Of a stretch of DNA of 64,000 nucleotides, positions 11,801 through 25,202 are shown piece after piece. The stretch spans positions 311,251-375,250 of the forward strand of contig VFFE01006056.1 of assembly GCA_008921705.1 (NCBI GenBank), given 5' to 3'. How positions within the stretch are numbered: the stretch's first letter is position 1; the number at the start of each line of letters is the position of its first letter. The notes beneath the pieces are model-generated. The model saw only the letters and a program-made list of their open reading frames with translations, ran no database searches and had not been told where the DNA came from. The DNA comes from Burhinus oedicnemus. Its lineage: Eukaryota > Chordata > Aves > Charadriiformes > Burhinidae. The position numbers were made by a program, and so were the translations under genes.

Positions 11801-13179
11801 AATGTATCTCAGGGTCCATTTAATTGCAGCCTTATCTCCTCCCTGTCTTTACCCTTCCAGCCCCCTCTCCAGACAGCTTGTGTGGGAATTGGAGTGAGGT
11901 GAGGGAGATGCTTTGGGAGCGAACTGAATACAAAGAAGCATGTGGAGCAAAACACAAGAGCTTGGGGAGAGGCACCAGGTGTAGGGACACAATCAGGCAG
12001 ATGTCCTGGGGTAGGTCCGCAGCTGAAGGTGACTTTCAAGTAGAGCGCATACAATCTGCAATCCAGACCTTTCCAGCATTGTGGCTGGACATACTTTATT
12101 AAGAATTATTTTCTTTGTTAAGAAAAATTAAGGATATTTAAGTTGGAGGTGTTGACAACGCAGTGATGGTGGGAGCTGCAGAAAAAATCCGTATCACAGA
12201 GGTAGCAAGAAGATGATGTGTGGGACCCATGTTGCTGAGGGTACAGCTGGGCAGCTTGAACTTGGCACCTGCAGGGTGGAGGAAATCACCTGCTTGCCGA
12301 GTTGCAGAACCAACACTTAGAAAACTTTGGCTTCTTGTAAGGCCTCCCGTGAGAGACTTTATTTTCTGTGATTCAGCTTCCATAACTGCTAAACAGAACA
12401 ACAGTGTATTTGTCAATGTCATGGGAGTCAGCACGTCAGTGCTGGAAAATTGCTGTGAGGTCTTTGGATGGACAGTACCATGAAAAGCACCTTAGTCAAA
12501 GAATCATCATAAAAACACTTAGCCTGGTATCTTACCATTTATGTTTTAAAACAGATATTCTTAATACAATGTTCTGCAGAATGAGTTGGTGTTGCTGTTA
12601 ATTTAAAAGTGACTTGCAATGTCTTTTCTGGTTTTGTGATTTAAAAAATGCCTGCTTTGTTTTGCTTGCTGGCTCCTTATTAAGAAAAGGAATAATTTGT
12701 CTTTCTTTTTCTGATTTCATGTTTGGGAGATGTAAGGTTAGAGCTAGATGAAAATTGGAGTTTTTTTTTCTATTGTTGACTTTTATCCAGCCAAGAAAAA
12801 AATGTTGAATTGTCAAAATTTAAAAAGTAAATTCAGATAGGGAAACAATGAAATTGGCATATAAAACAGTTTCTGAATTGTAGTTTTTCTAAATTTTGTA
12901 GGCTATTGACAATGTTACTGTCATTATTTTTCCCCAACTGGAGCCAGATGTAGGTCTTGCAAGTAGTGGGAGAAGACTGTTTTGCAACAGGGGAGATGTG
13001 TCTGCTCAGGAAAATTGGCCCAACCAAAGGTGGGGCATGGACCTATAGCTCATAGCAGGGAAATGTACCATTACAATGAAATCCAGCTGAACTGCTTTGA
13101 AACATAAGCATTTTGTATTAAAATAAAATATTTACATCTGAATGAGACTACCTGAAACAAGATGCTTTTAAAAGATAAT
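8816..13179. other. Unassigned unique sequence
   Basis: About 4.4 kb with no recognisable gene or repeat. A consensus MEF2-type site, CTAAAAATAG, lies at 9730-9739. The block near 10440-10600 is of even composition and lacks repeat features, so it could be conserved non-coding DNA, but nothing proves it. The 164-codon frame at 11408-11902 has no recognisable domain, and the overlapping opposite-strand frames make it unconvincing. Confidence 0.45.
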
Positions 13180-13284
13180 TTGAGCAATCTAGTCTAGTGG
13201 AACATGTCCCGGCCCATGGCAGAGGGATTGGAACTAGATGATCTTTAAGGTCCCTTCCAACCCAAACCATTCTATGATTCTGTG
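13180..13284 (+). mobile_element. CR1 LINE, extreme 3' end
   Basis: Only the last ~105 bases are present: TGAGCAATCTAGTCTAGTGG, CATGGCAGAGGGATTGGAACTAGATGATC, 'aaggtcccttccaaccc' and an ATTCTATGATTCTGTG tail. This is the same 3' UTR type as the copies at 1.9-2.3 and 54.0-54.8 kb. It is a severely 5'-truncated insertion with no coding capacity. Confidence 0.93.
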
Positions 13285-14204
13285 AAAAGTTTTTGTGGTT
13301 AGTGAAAACAAACAGTAACATCAGATCTCCTCCTCCCCGCCAGTATTTTCTTATGTGGGACATGCACTATCCGCTGAAAAATCTTTCCAATATAAAGTTT
13401 CTAGTCCAATTCTACATAGGATGAATCCAAAATACAGTGGCTGTAGTGACTGTCTCTTAACCCCCCCATGCTTGAAGGTATTTGTTAGTTGCTACTGAGA
13501 TTAAGCGCGTTCTAAAATGTTAGCTATCTGATAACAGGGAAGGATAATGTGATGAGAAGCATTTTGCTAAATTAGTAACTTTGTATTTCAGTAGAAGTAT
13601 TTTAATATGTTATTCTTTCTAGAATTTGTTCAAATTAAGTTTGATTTAAAGTTGTCTGGCATGATACAATTGTCAAGTTAGGCCTGTACAACAAGATGTG
13701 AGAGTTTAGATACATGTGTATGTGATATACTACTGTATTTAAAAGAATTCTGTTAAATTTAAGAACCAGATTTTAGCCACCTGATATGACACAACACACT
13801 AAAAAAAATCTGAATTCTAATTCAACTTACCTGTCGTTGCTGGAAAACCTGAAGGAAAAAGTGATATGACACCTGGAGTACACCTATAATGATTTCGTTT
13901 GCTGCAGAGTCATCCATTAGCAAAATGATAACTAACCAGCCCTTTTGTCAATGGAGCACTATTAAATTTATCATTTAAGTCGGTAGGTAAACAAGAGAGT
14001 TAATGAACCAGAGACAAGCTGGTCATGATGAACAAGAAATATAGGGATTCTGCATTGCCTTCTCCCTTGTTCATCCTTCCATACCTGTGCTATTTTGATT
14101 TGGCACCAATTTTACTCCTGTTTTACACTTGTCTTGCACTGCAGTAAATAATTACACAAAGATGAAGACAATTGCAAATCAGGCTTGACATATTTCACAG
14201 AGCA
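13285..14204. other. Unassigned AT-rich sequence
   Basis: No gene, RNA gene or repeat is recognisable. Confidence 0.5.
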
Positions 14205-14400
14205 AATTGCAGGAACCGTAGTTAGGACTCCTTAGGTGCTTGCCCTGGGTTTGCAAATCACTTGCTATGTAACCTTGGACAATTAACCTTTATGTGTTTC
14301 TGTTTATCTAACTGTACTACCTCCCAGGGTTTTATTAGGCTTAATTTATCAATCACTCAATACGCTTTTATAAAATATTTTGAAATCTCTGCTGAGAGAG
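14205..14400 (+). mobile_element. MIR-like SINE relic
   Basis: 'gctatgtaaccttggacaat' then TAACC...TGTGTTTCTGTTTATCTAACTGTACTACCTCCCAGGGTTTTATTAGGC follows the MIR-like order: tgtgaccttgggcaa, cctcagtttcc, atctgtaaaatg, then acctcccagggttgttgtgagg. The 3' side continues with a degenerate CAATACGCTTTTATAAAATATTTTGAAAT, like the family's agcgcttt segment. It is non-coding and old. Confidence 0.7.
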
Positions 14401-17400
14401 TCCAGGTAAGTGCAGAATAGGATTTAGAAGGATAATTAAAGATTAAACTTGGTTTGTAGCTTCTTTGATTTGCTAGGTTTTATCAACAGAATTTGATCCA
14501 AAATATGTAGCAAGTAGAGATGGAGAAAACCAGGAGAGGGTTATCAAGATCATGGATATTTAAAAAGATGAAAGATTTCTGGAAGTGGTTAATGGGTCTC
14601 TTTAGGCATGGTATGACACTGAGTCTTTCAAACAAGCTTAAATAAATATTTGCATTAATATGCATTACTCAGCAAGGTATTCTCAACGTTTTAAACTTGC
14701 AAGCCAACCATGAAAAAGCAGGAAGATTTAAAAAAAACTGTAAATAAACTAGTCAGAAAAGCCAATTTCCAGGTTTTCTTCTTATCTTTTAAATGAAAGT
14801 TTCAGTCACCTCGGAGAGAAGCAGAATTTGCAAGGGACTTGACTGAGCTCATGCATTTCTGTGACTGTAAAGTTTAAGATTGCAAGTCTGCACTGGGAAG
14901 TAGGCAGAAAAGCTTTTTTTGCCAGAAATTCCTTCTTGGACATAGGAAATCGCCTTCATAGAATTGAATTTTCTAATGAAGATGATTATTTTGGTTAGAA
15001 AAATTCCTGTCTAGACTACTCTGTAAAAAATAATGAACTATAAACTCTGTCTGAAGTTTCATCCACTGGAGTCTATCCTTTACTCTCCTTACACCAGGGC
15101 AAACTGGGAGGGTTTTGCAGTGGCTGCTTCAAGGTTTACACCAGAGGAATTGAGAGCAGCCGGAAAACTAACCCCAAACTCACAGGTCCCAAGGGAAAGC
15201 ACAGCAGAAACTAGAGATATGATGAATGTATGAAGCAAGGTGCAGGTGTAAATGCCAATTTTTCTGTTTACTGGAAGAGCACCCCAGCATTAGTGGGGAG
15301 GAAAAGAGCAGAGCACTCTGCAGATAGCGTGCCGGACATGTTACATTGTAAACAGGTAACGAGGAAGCAAAAACAGATATGCGGCCATCAGGGAAGGCAG
15401 CCATAGAAGTTGAAAGAACTGTTATTTTGTAATGAAGAAAGATCCGGAGATGCATATATTGTACATAAAATGACTCAAGACATGTTGTTAAGACTGCATA
15501 TCATTTCATTTAGAAATCAATCCTGCATGCTGAATAGCTGTGGTAACATCATTTCTTTCCTGATTAACAGGGCTTTTCTCCCTCTTCTGAAGGCACAGCA
15601 CTGAAAAAAAATAAATCCCTTATTTTGCTTATTGCAGTGTATATTCTAGGATTTGGAGAACTTGCTTCTTCACCCAGGGAGAATAGCCGGGAGCCCAGCT
15701 CGACGCCAGGCTCAGGCTGCTGACTTAGCTTTTCTTCAGTGAGCACTGCAGCCCGTTTGCCTCCTACTCCCATCCCAAGCTGCAAACTAATAAGGTTTTT
15801 TCTCCTGCCAGCTGCAAAGAAAGAAAGCAATTGAAAGAGTGTCATACCTATGCTGAAATACTTGGGAAGGGCTGGCATATTATAGGATAGGAGGGTCCTA
15901 ACAGTGTATAGATATAGGGGATAATTCAATTGATGTGAGAGTGATTTTTGCAGTTTGCTTATTCTAAGCTGAAGGCACATCTTTATCTTTACATCTGTTC
16001 TGGAAACACTGTGGTTTATTCATGTTTAGCAGGATGCCCAGGAGATGAATATCTGATTCTCCACTGCCTTGCGCTCTGAGTAGTCACTGAAGTTTGCAGA
16101 AAGCATCCCTCTGTGCTGCCAAATCTGACCCTGCCATACACCTTTGTGGAAGCATTTCTGGCTTGAGTATGGGCACGACCTTGTTTTTCATTTTGCAAGG
16201 CAAAGGAGGCTCAGACCAGGGGACAGGAGGCACAGTAACGTTACTGCTCTGTCCTCAGTGTGGCCTATCTTTATGCTTTTCATCTTTTTCCTCTAAGCTG
16301 GGTGAAAAGTGGTTCAACTCTGTGTGAACTTCTGTTCAACCATCACTAAGTCTGGATTAGGGGTTACAAGTTAAAGTCTGTCATGCTTTTTTTGGGCGTA
16401 CAAGCTTATTAGGGACAGGTGCTGATTTGACTGTCCTTACAAGTTAGAAGCTTCTGAGTGTTGTTGCTACTGTACTACCACATTGACCTTCTTAGAGTGC
16501 CTAGTATTATCATACCTAGGTGACTGATTATCATATCTTGAGTGATTAGCATATCTGGAGTGGTTGAACACAGGCAGTTTCTTTTATTATACGGCTGTTC
16601 AATACAGGAGACAGCGGAGGCCTGAATTTCCACGGAACGAATGCACTTTTACCTCTATTAGCAGACTCAGAATGAGATAACTTTGCCGGTAGATCAATGG
16701 TGTCGGGGAGCACAATGTCAGGCCTGGTGAGTCACCCTGCTCTTGCAAAGTGGCTCGCGCAGCGTTCCAGCATCCCTTACGCAGGGTTAATAACACTAGC
16801 ACAGGGGAGGTTGCTCTCTTGCTGGCTAGCACTCCACTTTCTATTCAGGACTGGGCTTATCATTATGTCAGTTTTTTTACCAGCCAAGAAGTTGTAGTAA
16901 GCAAAAACCCTTTGAAAAACTAAAATTATTCATCAATAGTTTATACATTGGTTGTTGAATAAATTATTTGTGAGTATCACTGCACTGCTCTGTGTGGAAG
17001 AGTTATAAGCCCCTGGCTTTGCTTACTAAGTCCTAGCCAAGCTTTCCTGAGTTGTTTCCACTCTCTCTGGCATTTCTTTTTTCCATTGCGTTATTCATAA
17101 GGTGGTGATTTTTATCGCTCTCTGCTCAGTAATAAAGTGGTTCCTATCCTTCCTGCAAGAAGAAATTTCTTATTCTTTTTATTACGTATAATCATTCTTT
17201 CCTTAATTTATAGCATGTCATGTATTATTCAGTGACATCTTTTGGCTCTGATTACAGGTTCTATATAATCTTACACACTTCAAAAATGATTGTTTAAATT
17301 ACAATAAAATAATATCCAGCTCATTTATCTGGTGAATTTGTCTTTCATTCACAGTTATCGGGGCCAATGTTTTATGCAAAAGAACTTTCATCAGGAGCCT

Positions 17401-19500
17401 TGCAGAGAGGTGGAGCTAATGTGCTGGGATTCCTTGAGAAAGAGCAGGAAACAGCCCTGGGGAGCACTACCTGTCTTGAGGGAAACATGTTGAGGTTTGG
17501 AGAGAAATAGCACAGAATCTGTAAATCACTGGAGGCCTGAACCACAGTGCACTGAAGACAGTGGGAGCAATGGCAACTGATGGCACATTGTGGTCTCAGC
17601 AGGTTTTTAAATTCTTCCAAAGGTGGAAAAGTGAATAAAGCTTTTTTGTCCTCCTCACCACCTACAGACAGACTCAGAGCTCATCCTAAGGGACATGTGA
17701 ACACTTGTGCCTCCATCCCTCTGCTCTCCTCTTGTGGCATGAGCCATCAAAGCCAACTGTGGTTTGGTTTGATTTGAGATGGGAAGAAGGCTCGTACAGG
17801 AGGCAGCGTCAATGGAGGGGACCTGCTTTTAGGAAGTGGAGAAATGAGGAGAGGCTTGAAAAGCTGCTCTTTCTTGACCCTGATGAAATTAATTTTCACA
17901 CTATTTCTCAAAATCAATGAAATCATCTGTGCTGTGGTGTTTTCCCGTCAATCCAGATACAAATTGCTTCTATTAATAGTTAAGTACTGTGGCAGTGTTA
18001 TGCAAACCCTGTTGGAAATTGGGCTTCTGTTGTTTTTAGTGGTGGAGCTAAAAGGAGCATACCTGCTCCTTTTAACTGCTAGTTTCAACCAAAACTTGCT
18101 GGTCCTTCTATTTACCCTTTTCCTATGTATTTAGAATATCTCTGGTCCTCTCCTTGATCCCAGCTACTTGCTTTCTCTCTGAGAGACAATTTTCTGCTGT
18201 GCTGTTTAACAAACAATGAACCGCAGTGCAGTTGTGCCTGGGCTAAACCCTGGAATAAAGCTGCTAGAAGTATCCAGGCTTTTCCCTTTCTTTGTGAAGA
18301 CCCGCTGACTCAAGGGAGGAGACCTGTGAGTGTTTTTTCAGCGTGCTGTTTGGACTGAGTGCAGTTGATGGGAGTTACGGGTTTAAGCTGGCTACCCCTT
18401 CAGCTCCTGGGTCCTTATGAAATAATGCAAAATGTCCTTGTGAACTCATCTTACTTCCCAGAAAGGTCTGTTTTTTCTTGCTCCTTCAGTCTACCTCCAC
18501 TCGAGAAGAGGCTGCTGGATGCTCCTGTAGCTGATGCAGCTCATCTGGCCACAGCTATGTTTGGTGGGAGCCATTTCATAGGGAAATTGCTCCTTCACGC
18601 CTCAGCCCTCCTCCCAACCAGCTGCAAGGCCAGATGCCTTGAAATGAACACAAATCCTGCCCAGGAATTTATTTTGTCTAACTTCATCCTCTCAAGCTAG
18701 TGGTACATGTAGGTCCTGACCCACTGGGCAGGCCAGAGTGTTACCAATCTTGTATCTTGGGCCTGTTTCTAACCCATATTGTAGAAGCAGAATGGCACAT
18801 ACCAAGGAGTGGGCATGTCTCTTCCAGGGTTACTTCAATCTGCCTCAAAGATACTACTGCTGTGTGATTTCTGGCCAGGCATCCAGCTTTCAACTTCAGC
18901 TTTCTCCCTTTTGAGGGAGACTTAAGGTGCCGGGTATCCGTGGCTAGTCTGAGCCTCCGAGCTTATCCTTTGTGCACCTTTGGGTTCGGTGTGGGGTCAG
19001 CTGCAATGGGCGACTCCTCCCCAGCCAGCATTCCCAGGGTGGCACAGAAACCACTTCTAACATGAAATCAGTGCCTATTAGCAAAACTGCCCACTGGAAG
19101 CTTTCATTTACGCTCCCAATGCCAGGAAAAGGAACGTGTTTCTTACCCTCCTCACACAGACAGTTCCTACAAGCTCTTTTATCAAATAGAAGCAAGGGAA
19201 ATTTTTTTTGTTGTTGCTTTTTGTTGAAGATGCCTGACTGAAAACCCGCAGTACCCACGCTTCTCTCTGGTTAGGATCCAGCACTGCAGAAACTCATTTT
19301 CACTAGAGTTCAGCTGAAAACTTTAAAGACTGCGGACAGGAGTTGAAGCAGTCTCTGGGTGCTGATTCTTGTCAGGTTTATAGATGTATTCCTAAGCAAG
19401 TCGTTTCTGTTCTCTGCAGGATGTTGCTTCTATCTCTAAGGGCTAGGTTATGTAAAAATAATGGCAGAAGCCTGCCTTAACCTGGCAAAAACTGGGAGCC
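14401..19500. other. Unassigned unique sequence
   Basis: About 5.1 kb with no recognisable gene or transposon. Open frames of 60-138 codons occur on both strands without protein similarity I can recognise, or any promoter or splice support. It is probably intergenic or intronic. Confidence 0.45.
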
Positions 19501-19660
19501 TTGATTGTTCAATGAAATGCTGCCTTTTCAATCAATCCTCCTCCCTAATTAGTGCTGCATGGTGGAGCTAATCTTGTAATAATAATGGAAAAAAAAAAAA
19601 AAAGAGTAATTTGGTTGATGATTGATGGGCGAAAACCTGAATACAATATTAAAAGTACCA
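19501..19660. promoter_or_regulatory. Candidate conserved non-coding block with homeodomain/PBX-type motifs
   Basis: Within about 100 bases lie AATCAATC (19530-19537), the palindromic homeodomain core CTAATTAG (19545-19552), GAGCTAATC (19565-19573) and TGATTGAT (19619-19626), with a 15-A run at 19589-19603. AATCAATC and TGATTGAT fit PBX/MEIS-HOX-like sites and CTAATTAG fits paired-type or LIM homeodomain sites. These are common short words in AT-rich DNA, so the enhancer reading is an inference from their density only. Confidence 0.3.
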
Positions 19661-22600
19661 ATCAGCTGCGTCTAGAGGGGGTTTAATAAAACCCATATTT
19701 GACAAAAATCATGAGACAGATTTTTCAATCTGAATCACTTGAGTGGCTTCCCCATGTAGGCATTATATCTAATGTAGTCTGGAGTGACCTGGTGGGAGAA
19801 GCTGCCCCCACCAGCTTTGCTTCATGCGCTAGGAAAAGTTACTGTGGAGCTCAGCAGACCTTACTGGAAAAAATGCATTTCACTGGGGTAATCCGAGTGT
19901 GCAGAAGAACAGAGTGGGCCAGATCAGCCGCGAGATGTGGTTTTACAACACTAGGAAGGAATGCAAAGCTGAGCTGATACACCTTAATACAAAGAGTGGT
20001 TGTGACTAATGGTTGCTTTTGGATCTGACACTGTTGTTTTTTTCATCAGTTCCATTTTGAGGTTTGGTACTAACTAGTCTGAAATTGTAGGCCTAAAATG
20101 TTATAGTAGCTTGATGTGGGAAGTATTTCCTGGGTTAAAATTCTCTTACTTTACTGCAATATTAACTGAAGGAAATAGCTTGAAGGGTTATGGTCTTTTG
20201 TTACTCTCCTGCATTTGAGGAAATAGAGCTAATAAAACTCATGTACTTATATCCCACAGGCCTCGGTATGGAAATACACAAGAAGCCAGAAAAATAAATT
20301 CCTTTTGTCTAGAAGAAAAAGGCAAGAAAATTCAGAAAGGCTTTTCTTAGATGGTTAGGTTGCTTCAGTCTTGTAATGTCTTAGGAAACACAACGTTATT
20401 GAAAATACTTGACAAAGGTATGAGCTAATACTCTCTTGTAGCTCCTCTTAGCATAACCTCCCTTATTAGGAGGTATTAGAGGTTCCTTGAAAAACCCCAA
20501 ACCAAGCCTGTGAAGTCTCTTACCCAGATTTCATTGCTGTGGTATGGCCTGGCCAGTTAGTGGTGGCAGCTGGGATGCTGGGAGCGAGGATCAAAAGGAG
20601 ATGGATCTGAACCTATTGGGAGTAGGATTGATTTAAAGACAGAAACTTTCCTATGCCCGTTCTCAGGCACAAAGGGCTGGTGGGTGTGGGTTGCGTGCTA
20701 TCCTTTTGCACTACTGTCTGTGAGTTCAGAGGTATTGACTCCATCCAACTTCAACTATTTTAACACAAGCGATGGGGGTCAGACTCCCTACTGAGGACAG
20801 GCTCCTTCAGTGGGCAATCCAGCATGCCCAGATTGGGGCTCTGAATTACCCTCTGGGGGAGCTTACATCTCTCCATGGACAATATAAGGAGACTAAGCTC
20901 CTGTTTTAGGTGGCTGAGTTAGTTGTTACCCCTGTAGTGCTGTATATGTAATCTCACATCACAGCCGTGGTTCCTCTCAGTGTGAGCCAGGGCAGAAGCT
21001 AACTGATTGCAACCAGGCTTTAAAAAGAAATGTAATTAGATGTAAGTCACCATTCCAGAGCAGTTGTGCTGACAGCTAGGGGATTAATTCTGCTCTTACT
21101 TATTAAGCATATGCTCCAGATTTTTGATATAATTTAAGTTGAAGAGAATATTACATGACAGGCATCCCTTTAAACTTTTACAACTTCTTGGATCTCCTTC
21201 CAATGTTAATTGTAATCCCAAGTGATGAGCCTACCCATTTAATACAAAGTCAGTGAAGTGTTCTGCCTCTGGTGAAGTGGTGGCTGGGTGTGGGGAGTCG
21301 TTCTGCTGCTTCTGTCTGTGGACGCAGTCAAGGCTGGTTAAGGGACTCAGTCCTGCGGTGGCTGGCGTAAGTTCTCGGGTCACAAGGGAAACAAAACGTC
21401 TTGTCTTGTAAACTGCTTGGTCTTCCCCTCTGCTCTGCTGTTCCTGGCTCTTCCCCTCCTCCACTTACTGTGGAAGAAACTTTGGAGCTTCCTGATCCCC
21501 TGGGGCTGTGGCACCCATCACCCTGACATGCATTACAGACTGTACTTATGAACTGTAAGACAAAAAGACGTCTCTTAACTATGACAAGCAAGTGTTAATG
21601 CAACAGGCTGCTGCAACACCAGGAGTACTGCAGCCCTTAGGCATGGGTTTTCAAAGGGCTGGACAAGCCTTAAATACCCAGAAAACTCATGAAAGCAGCT
21701 AATTTTCAGCAGTGTGCTCTGTAGTGCTTATGGGACCAGGGCAAGCTAGGTTAGAGAGGGAGATGGCAACATGGGGATTTCACTGGGTGGTTTTGGAGTT
21801 GGAACCTCTGTTTCTCTTGAAGGTATAAGAACATAGGTGCTAGTTACCCTGCTGAGGGAGACTGGAGGGGGTCACAGGTGGCACCCAAGCCGTGGCCCTC
21901 CATGAACCACTGGAGGCTGAGAGATGCTAGCGGTGTCGGAGCAAGTATGGGCGAGCAGTCACCCCTCTGTGGGCAGAGCGGTCTCTCCTGTGAGCGGCTC
22001 TGTGACTATTTCCCCAGTCCCACATTTGTAGATAGTCAAAAATGATAGTCATGCTGCTAGCTGAGATAAGCATAATAAGGAACTTGAAGCAGGCAAGAGA
22101 ACTGCATTAGGAAAAGAAGCCTTGGCTTTTTCCCTCAGCAAAATGCTCAGCTAGTTAATGTTGGTGTAGCTGAATCTGAGCCGTGTCACCCACCTCGATA
22201 TTGTATTATTAATTATATAACAGTTGTGTTGCTATTCTGTACCACAGATGGGGATTTTAACTATTTCATTAGCTCAGTGGGAACGGTACACCGAAACAGT
22301 TTAATTCTGTAGGATTATACTGAGTCACAACACTCAAAGGAGCAAATTCCAGGATACCAGAACAAATTTGGACACCACCAGCCTCCTCACAGCACAGGCT
22401 CCGGCTAGGATCACTCTGACAAAAATATGCAGCTAAGGCACAGCTGAACGTGACTCACAGGAAATAGTGTGCTGACCTGAATACACATGCTGAGTACGTG
22501 CCGTGGGTGGGCAGCTTAAACGCTTTGTAAAGCCATTTCTCTTAGTCCTATTTTTTCCTCCTCCCGATCAACAGTGAAAACCAAACTTTAATAATCTGCG

Positions 22601-24235
22601 TTTCCCCTTTGCCCTGCGAAAGCGATAAATATGCTGTCCCCACCCTCCCCACATCAGGGGCTCCTCTGTCACAGATTTATGGAGAAAAGCTTCTGACAAA
22701 TGCGGCGCGAGGCTTGCCGATGAGCAGTGGGAAGGATTTGCAGCTGGGAGAGATGTCGGGGGCGGTGTGAGGCCAGGGAGTGGGTTTGGGTGAAGCGATG
22801 GGCTGCCAGGGTGGCTCTGCAGGGGCTGCTACGGCTGGGGGGAGGCACCGGCAGGTCCCTGCACGGACTCACGTGCTGCACTGGCTGGATGCTGGGTTTT
22901 GGTGTATTGTCTAAGGTAGTGCTCAACGAAGGCACTTACCAGTGCAAAAATACGAATGCTGATAGGATTATAATGCCTGTTAGTTTACAATGGAAAAAAA
23001 AGTTCACGATTCCCGGTCCCTACCTTGAGCTAGAAAAAGGGCAAACAGCGATTAAACTTCTTTTCTTCATCCGCTCAGGTCTTAAGCAGCATGAGCATTA
23101 GGCAGCCAGCGTGGTTACGGCCTCACATAGCAATTCCCACAGACTGCATTTGGGCACACATTCCACTACAGGCAAAACCTGCCTCTGTAAGGGGAATTCA
23201 GGAAAAAAGAGGAGCTTATGTTTTCTTGACATTAATGAGAAGGATCTGGCATTAACTGAAAGTAATTGACAACATTAGGGCAATGATAAAGGCCTGGCCT
23301 TGTTGCCAGAAAGACAGATTAGAGGGAGAGACATTTTTGAGTCCAAGAATTATTCCAGAGGCAAGGAAGTGCATTCTCTCTAAATCCATAGGGATATATA
23401 ATGGATCTACTTAAATTTTCATATTGCTGCACAAAAACTTTCAGTTTTTGAAACAGCGAACCCATTTTTTTTCCTACTGTGGAAAAATATAGGTCTGGAT
23501 TAGACTGGTCTATTGGTAACTGTTCCATGGTCTGCAGCTGAGCTCTTGCTAAAGAAAGTGAATCCATGAACATGTTACCATGACACTCTAAGTTACTGCG
23601 TGCCAGCTGAAATGTGCTGTGAGAGAAGATTGCACCAATGGATGAAACATTCTATTTTTTCAGATTTTTTTTTTCATGTGCTTTTGTGCTAAATACTTAC
23701 AGAGCATGACAGTACTGTGTGAACTGTAATTCACTGGTGTTTGCCCGCACCAGCGTTTCTACTGTGTTGGGGCATTCCCTTATATTGCATTGACTGAACA
23801 ATCCTAAATGTATGTAGGACTGCACATAGTCGGGTGCCTTAAGACAAGGGCAGAACTATGCACCTGGGACTTCGTCACTGTGTAAGTATGGAGTGTGTGT
23901 ATAGCAACAGGTCTGCTTGAATGGATACTTTGATTTAGAAAATATTTATGCCTATGGAAATGATGTAGCTCATCTAAAGACATCAGGTTCATAATTGTTC
24001 TCTTTCTCACAAGTAGGAGTGAGACATTTAAACAGCTTTAGAAAATAATATGCTTTGCACCTAGCTCAACTTTGAACTTTTGAGTCACCAAAAGTGTGTG
24101 ACTGATTTTGACAAAATGGATTAGCACAAAATAAGGAAAATATGCAAAATTCTGTACAGAAAAAATATTGATCTAACTCTAGTCTTTTTGGTATCAGTAT
24201 TGAAACCCACACTGACTTCAGTGCACGTGGAATTT
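19661..24235. other. Unassigned unique sequence
   Basis: About 4.6 kb without a supported feature. The stretch 22690-22880 is more G-rich than its surroundings but not a CpG island. A few words near 21826-21850 recall the reversed 3' tail of old CR1 elements, too weakly to annotate. Confidence 0.45.
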
Positions 24236-24667
24236 AGATCAGTATCGGTGATCATTTTGGAACAAAGAGACAAAACGAACATCAGTGAGTCACTGGGATG
24301 AGATGGTATTCACTCCAGCATCCCAGAGGAACACAGGGATAAAGCAGCTGAGCTACTAGCTGTGATGTAAAGCTTCTCTTGTAGGACACCTTGTTTTCTG
24401 AAGTTTGTAAGAAGGTAAATAGGGTGCTGATTTTTAAGGGGACGAGGGAAAATCTGATGGGAGACAGACATCTGTACCGAGCAGATCTGTTGAAACAGTA
24501 ATGGAGTAGAATCTGTGGAAAGGAGGATGAATATTATGTTCAGAGGAAGAGTCTCTATGTCTTTTGTAGCGGGAAGGTGTGCCTCCTATTGGTCTTCTTT
24601 TCATGTAGCTGTAGCAGACCTGGCTGATACCATCCACATAAATTTCCAAGTCTTTTGACAAAGTTTA

Positions 24668-24974
24668 GAACAGAATAGAATTTAGAATAGAATAGTTGAG
24701 TTTGAAGGGACCTACAAGGATCATCTGGTCCAACTGCTGGACCACTTTAGGGCTGACCAAAAGTTAAAGCATGCTATCAAGGGCATTGTCCAAATGCCTC
24801 TTAAACACTGACAGGCACGGGTCATTGACCACCTCTCTAGGAAGCCTGTTCCAGTGTTTGACCATCCTCTCGGTAAAGAAATGCTTCCTAATGTCTGTAT
24901 CTGCACTGAACTATTCCCATGCATCCTGTCACTGGATACCAGGGAGAAGAGATCAGCACCTCCTTTTGCTGACT
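24668..24974 (-). mobile_element. CR1 LINE 3' end nested in an older CR1
   Basis: Read on the minus strand, it ends with CTATTCTATTCTAAATTCTATTCT, a CR1-type tail with ATTCT units. Just upstream of that tail comes the 3' UTR 'tccttgtaggtcccttcaaa', and before it the ORF2 end, with words corresponding to '[15 protein letters not shown]' and 'FKRHLDNAL'. It interrupts the older plus-strand CR1: host sequence stops after GACAAAGTTT and resumes at about 24975 in the following codons. It must therefore be younger than its host. It is a dead fragment. Confidence 0.85.
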
Positions 24975-25202
24975 TCCCCCCAAAAAAGGTCCTTTTAGGA
25001 AACTAGGCAGCCAAGGATAAGAGGGAAGGCCCTCGTAAGGGTAAGCAGTTGTTTAGAAGATAGGTAACATAGGGTAAAAATCGTCAGTTGTCCCAGGGGA
25101 GAGAGGTTACTAATAAAGCTCCAGCGTGCTTTGTGCTGAGACCTGTGCAATTCAACCTATGAAGTTATGAATTCATTTATGGAAAATCCTCTGTAAAATT
25201 GG

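Noticed and set aside
11408..11902. 164-codon forward frame
   Set aside because: No domain, no start context of note, frames on the other strand overlap it, and no splice support. Likely chance.
21826..22020. Possible reversed ancient CR1 tail starting AAGAACATAGG
   Set aside because: Only the first dozen bases fit. The following blocks do not.
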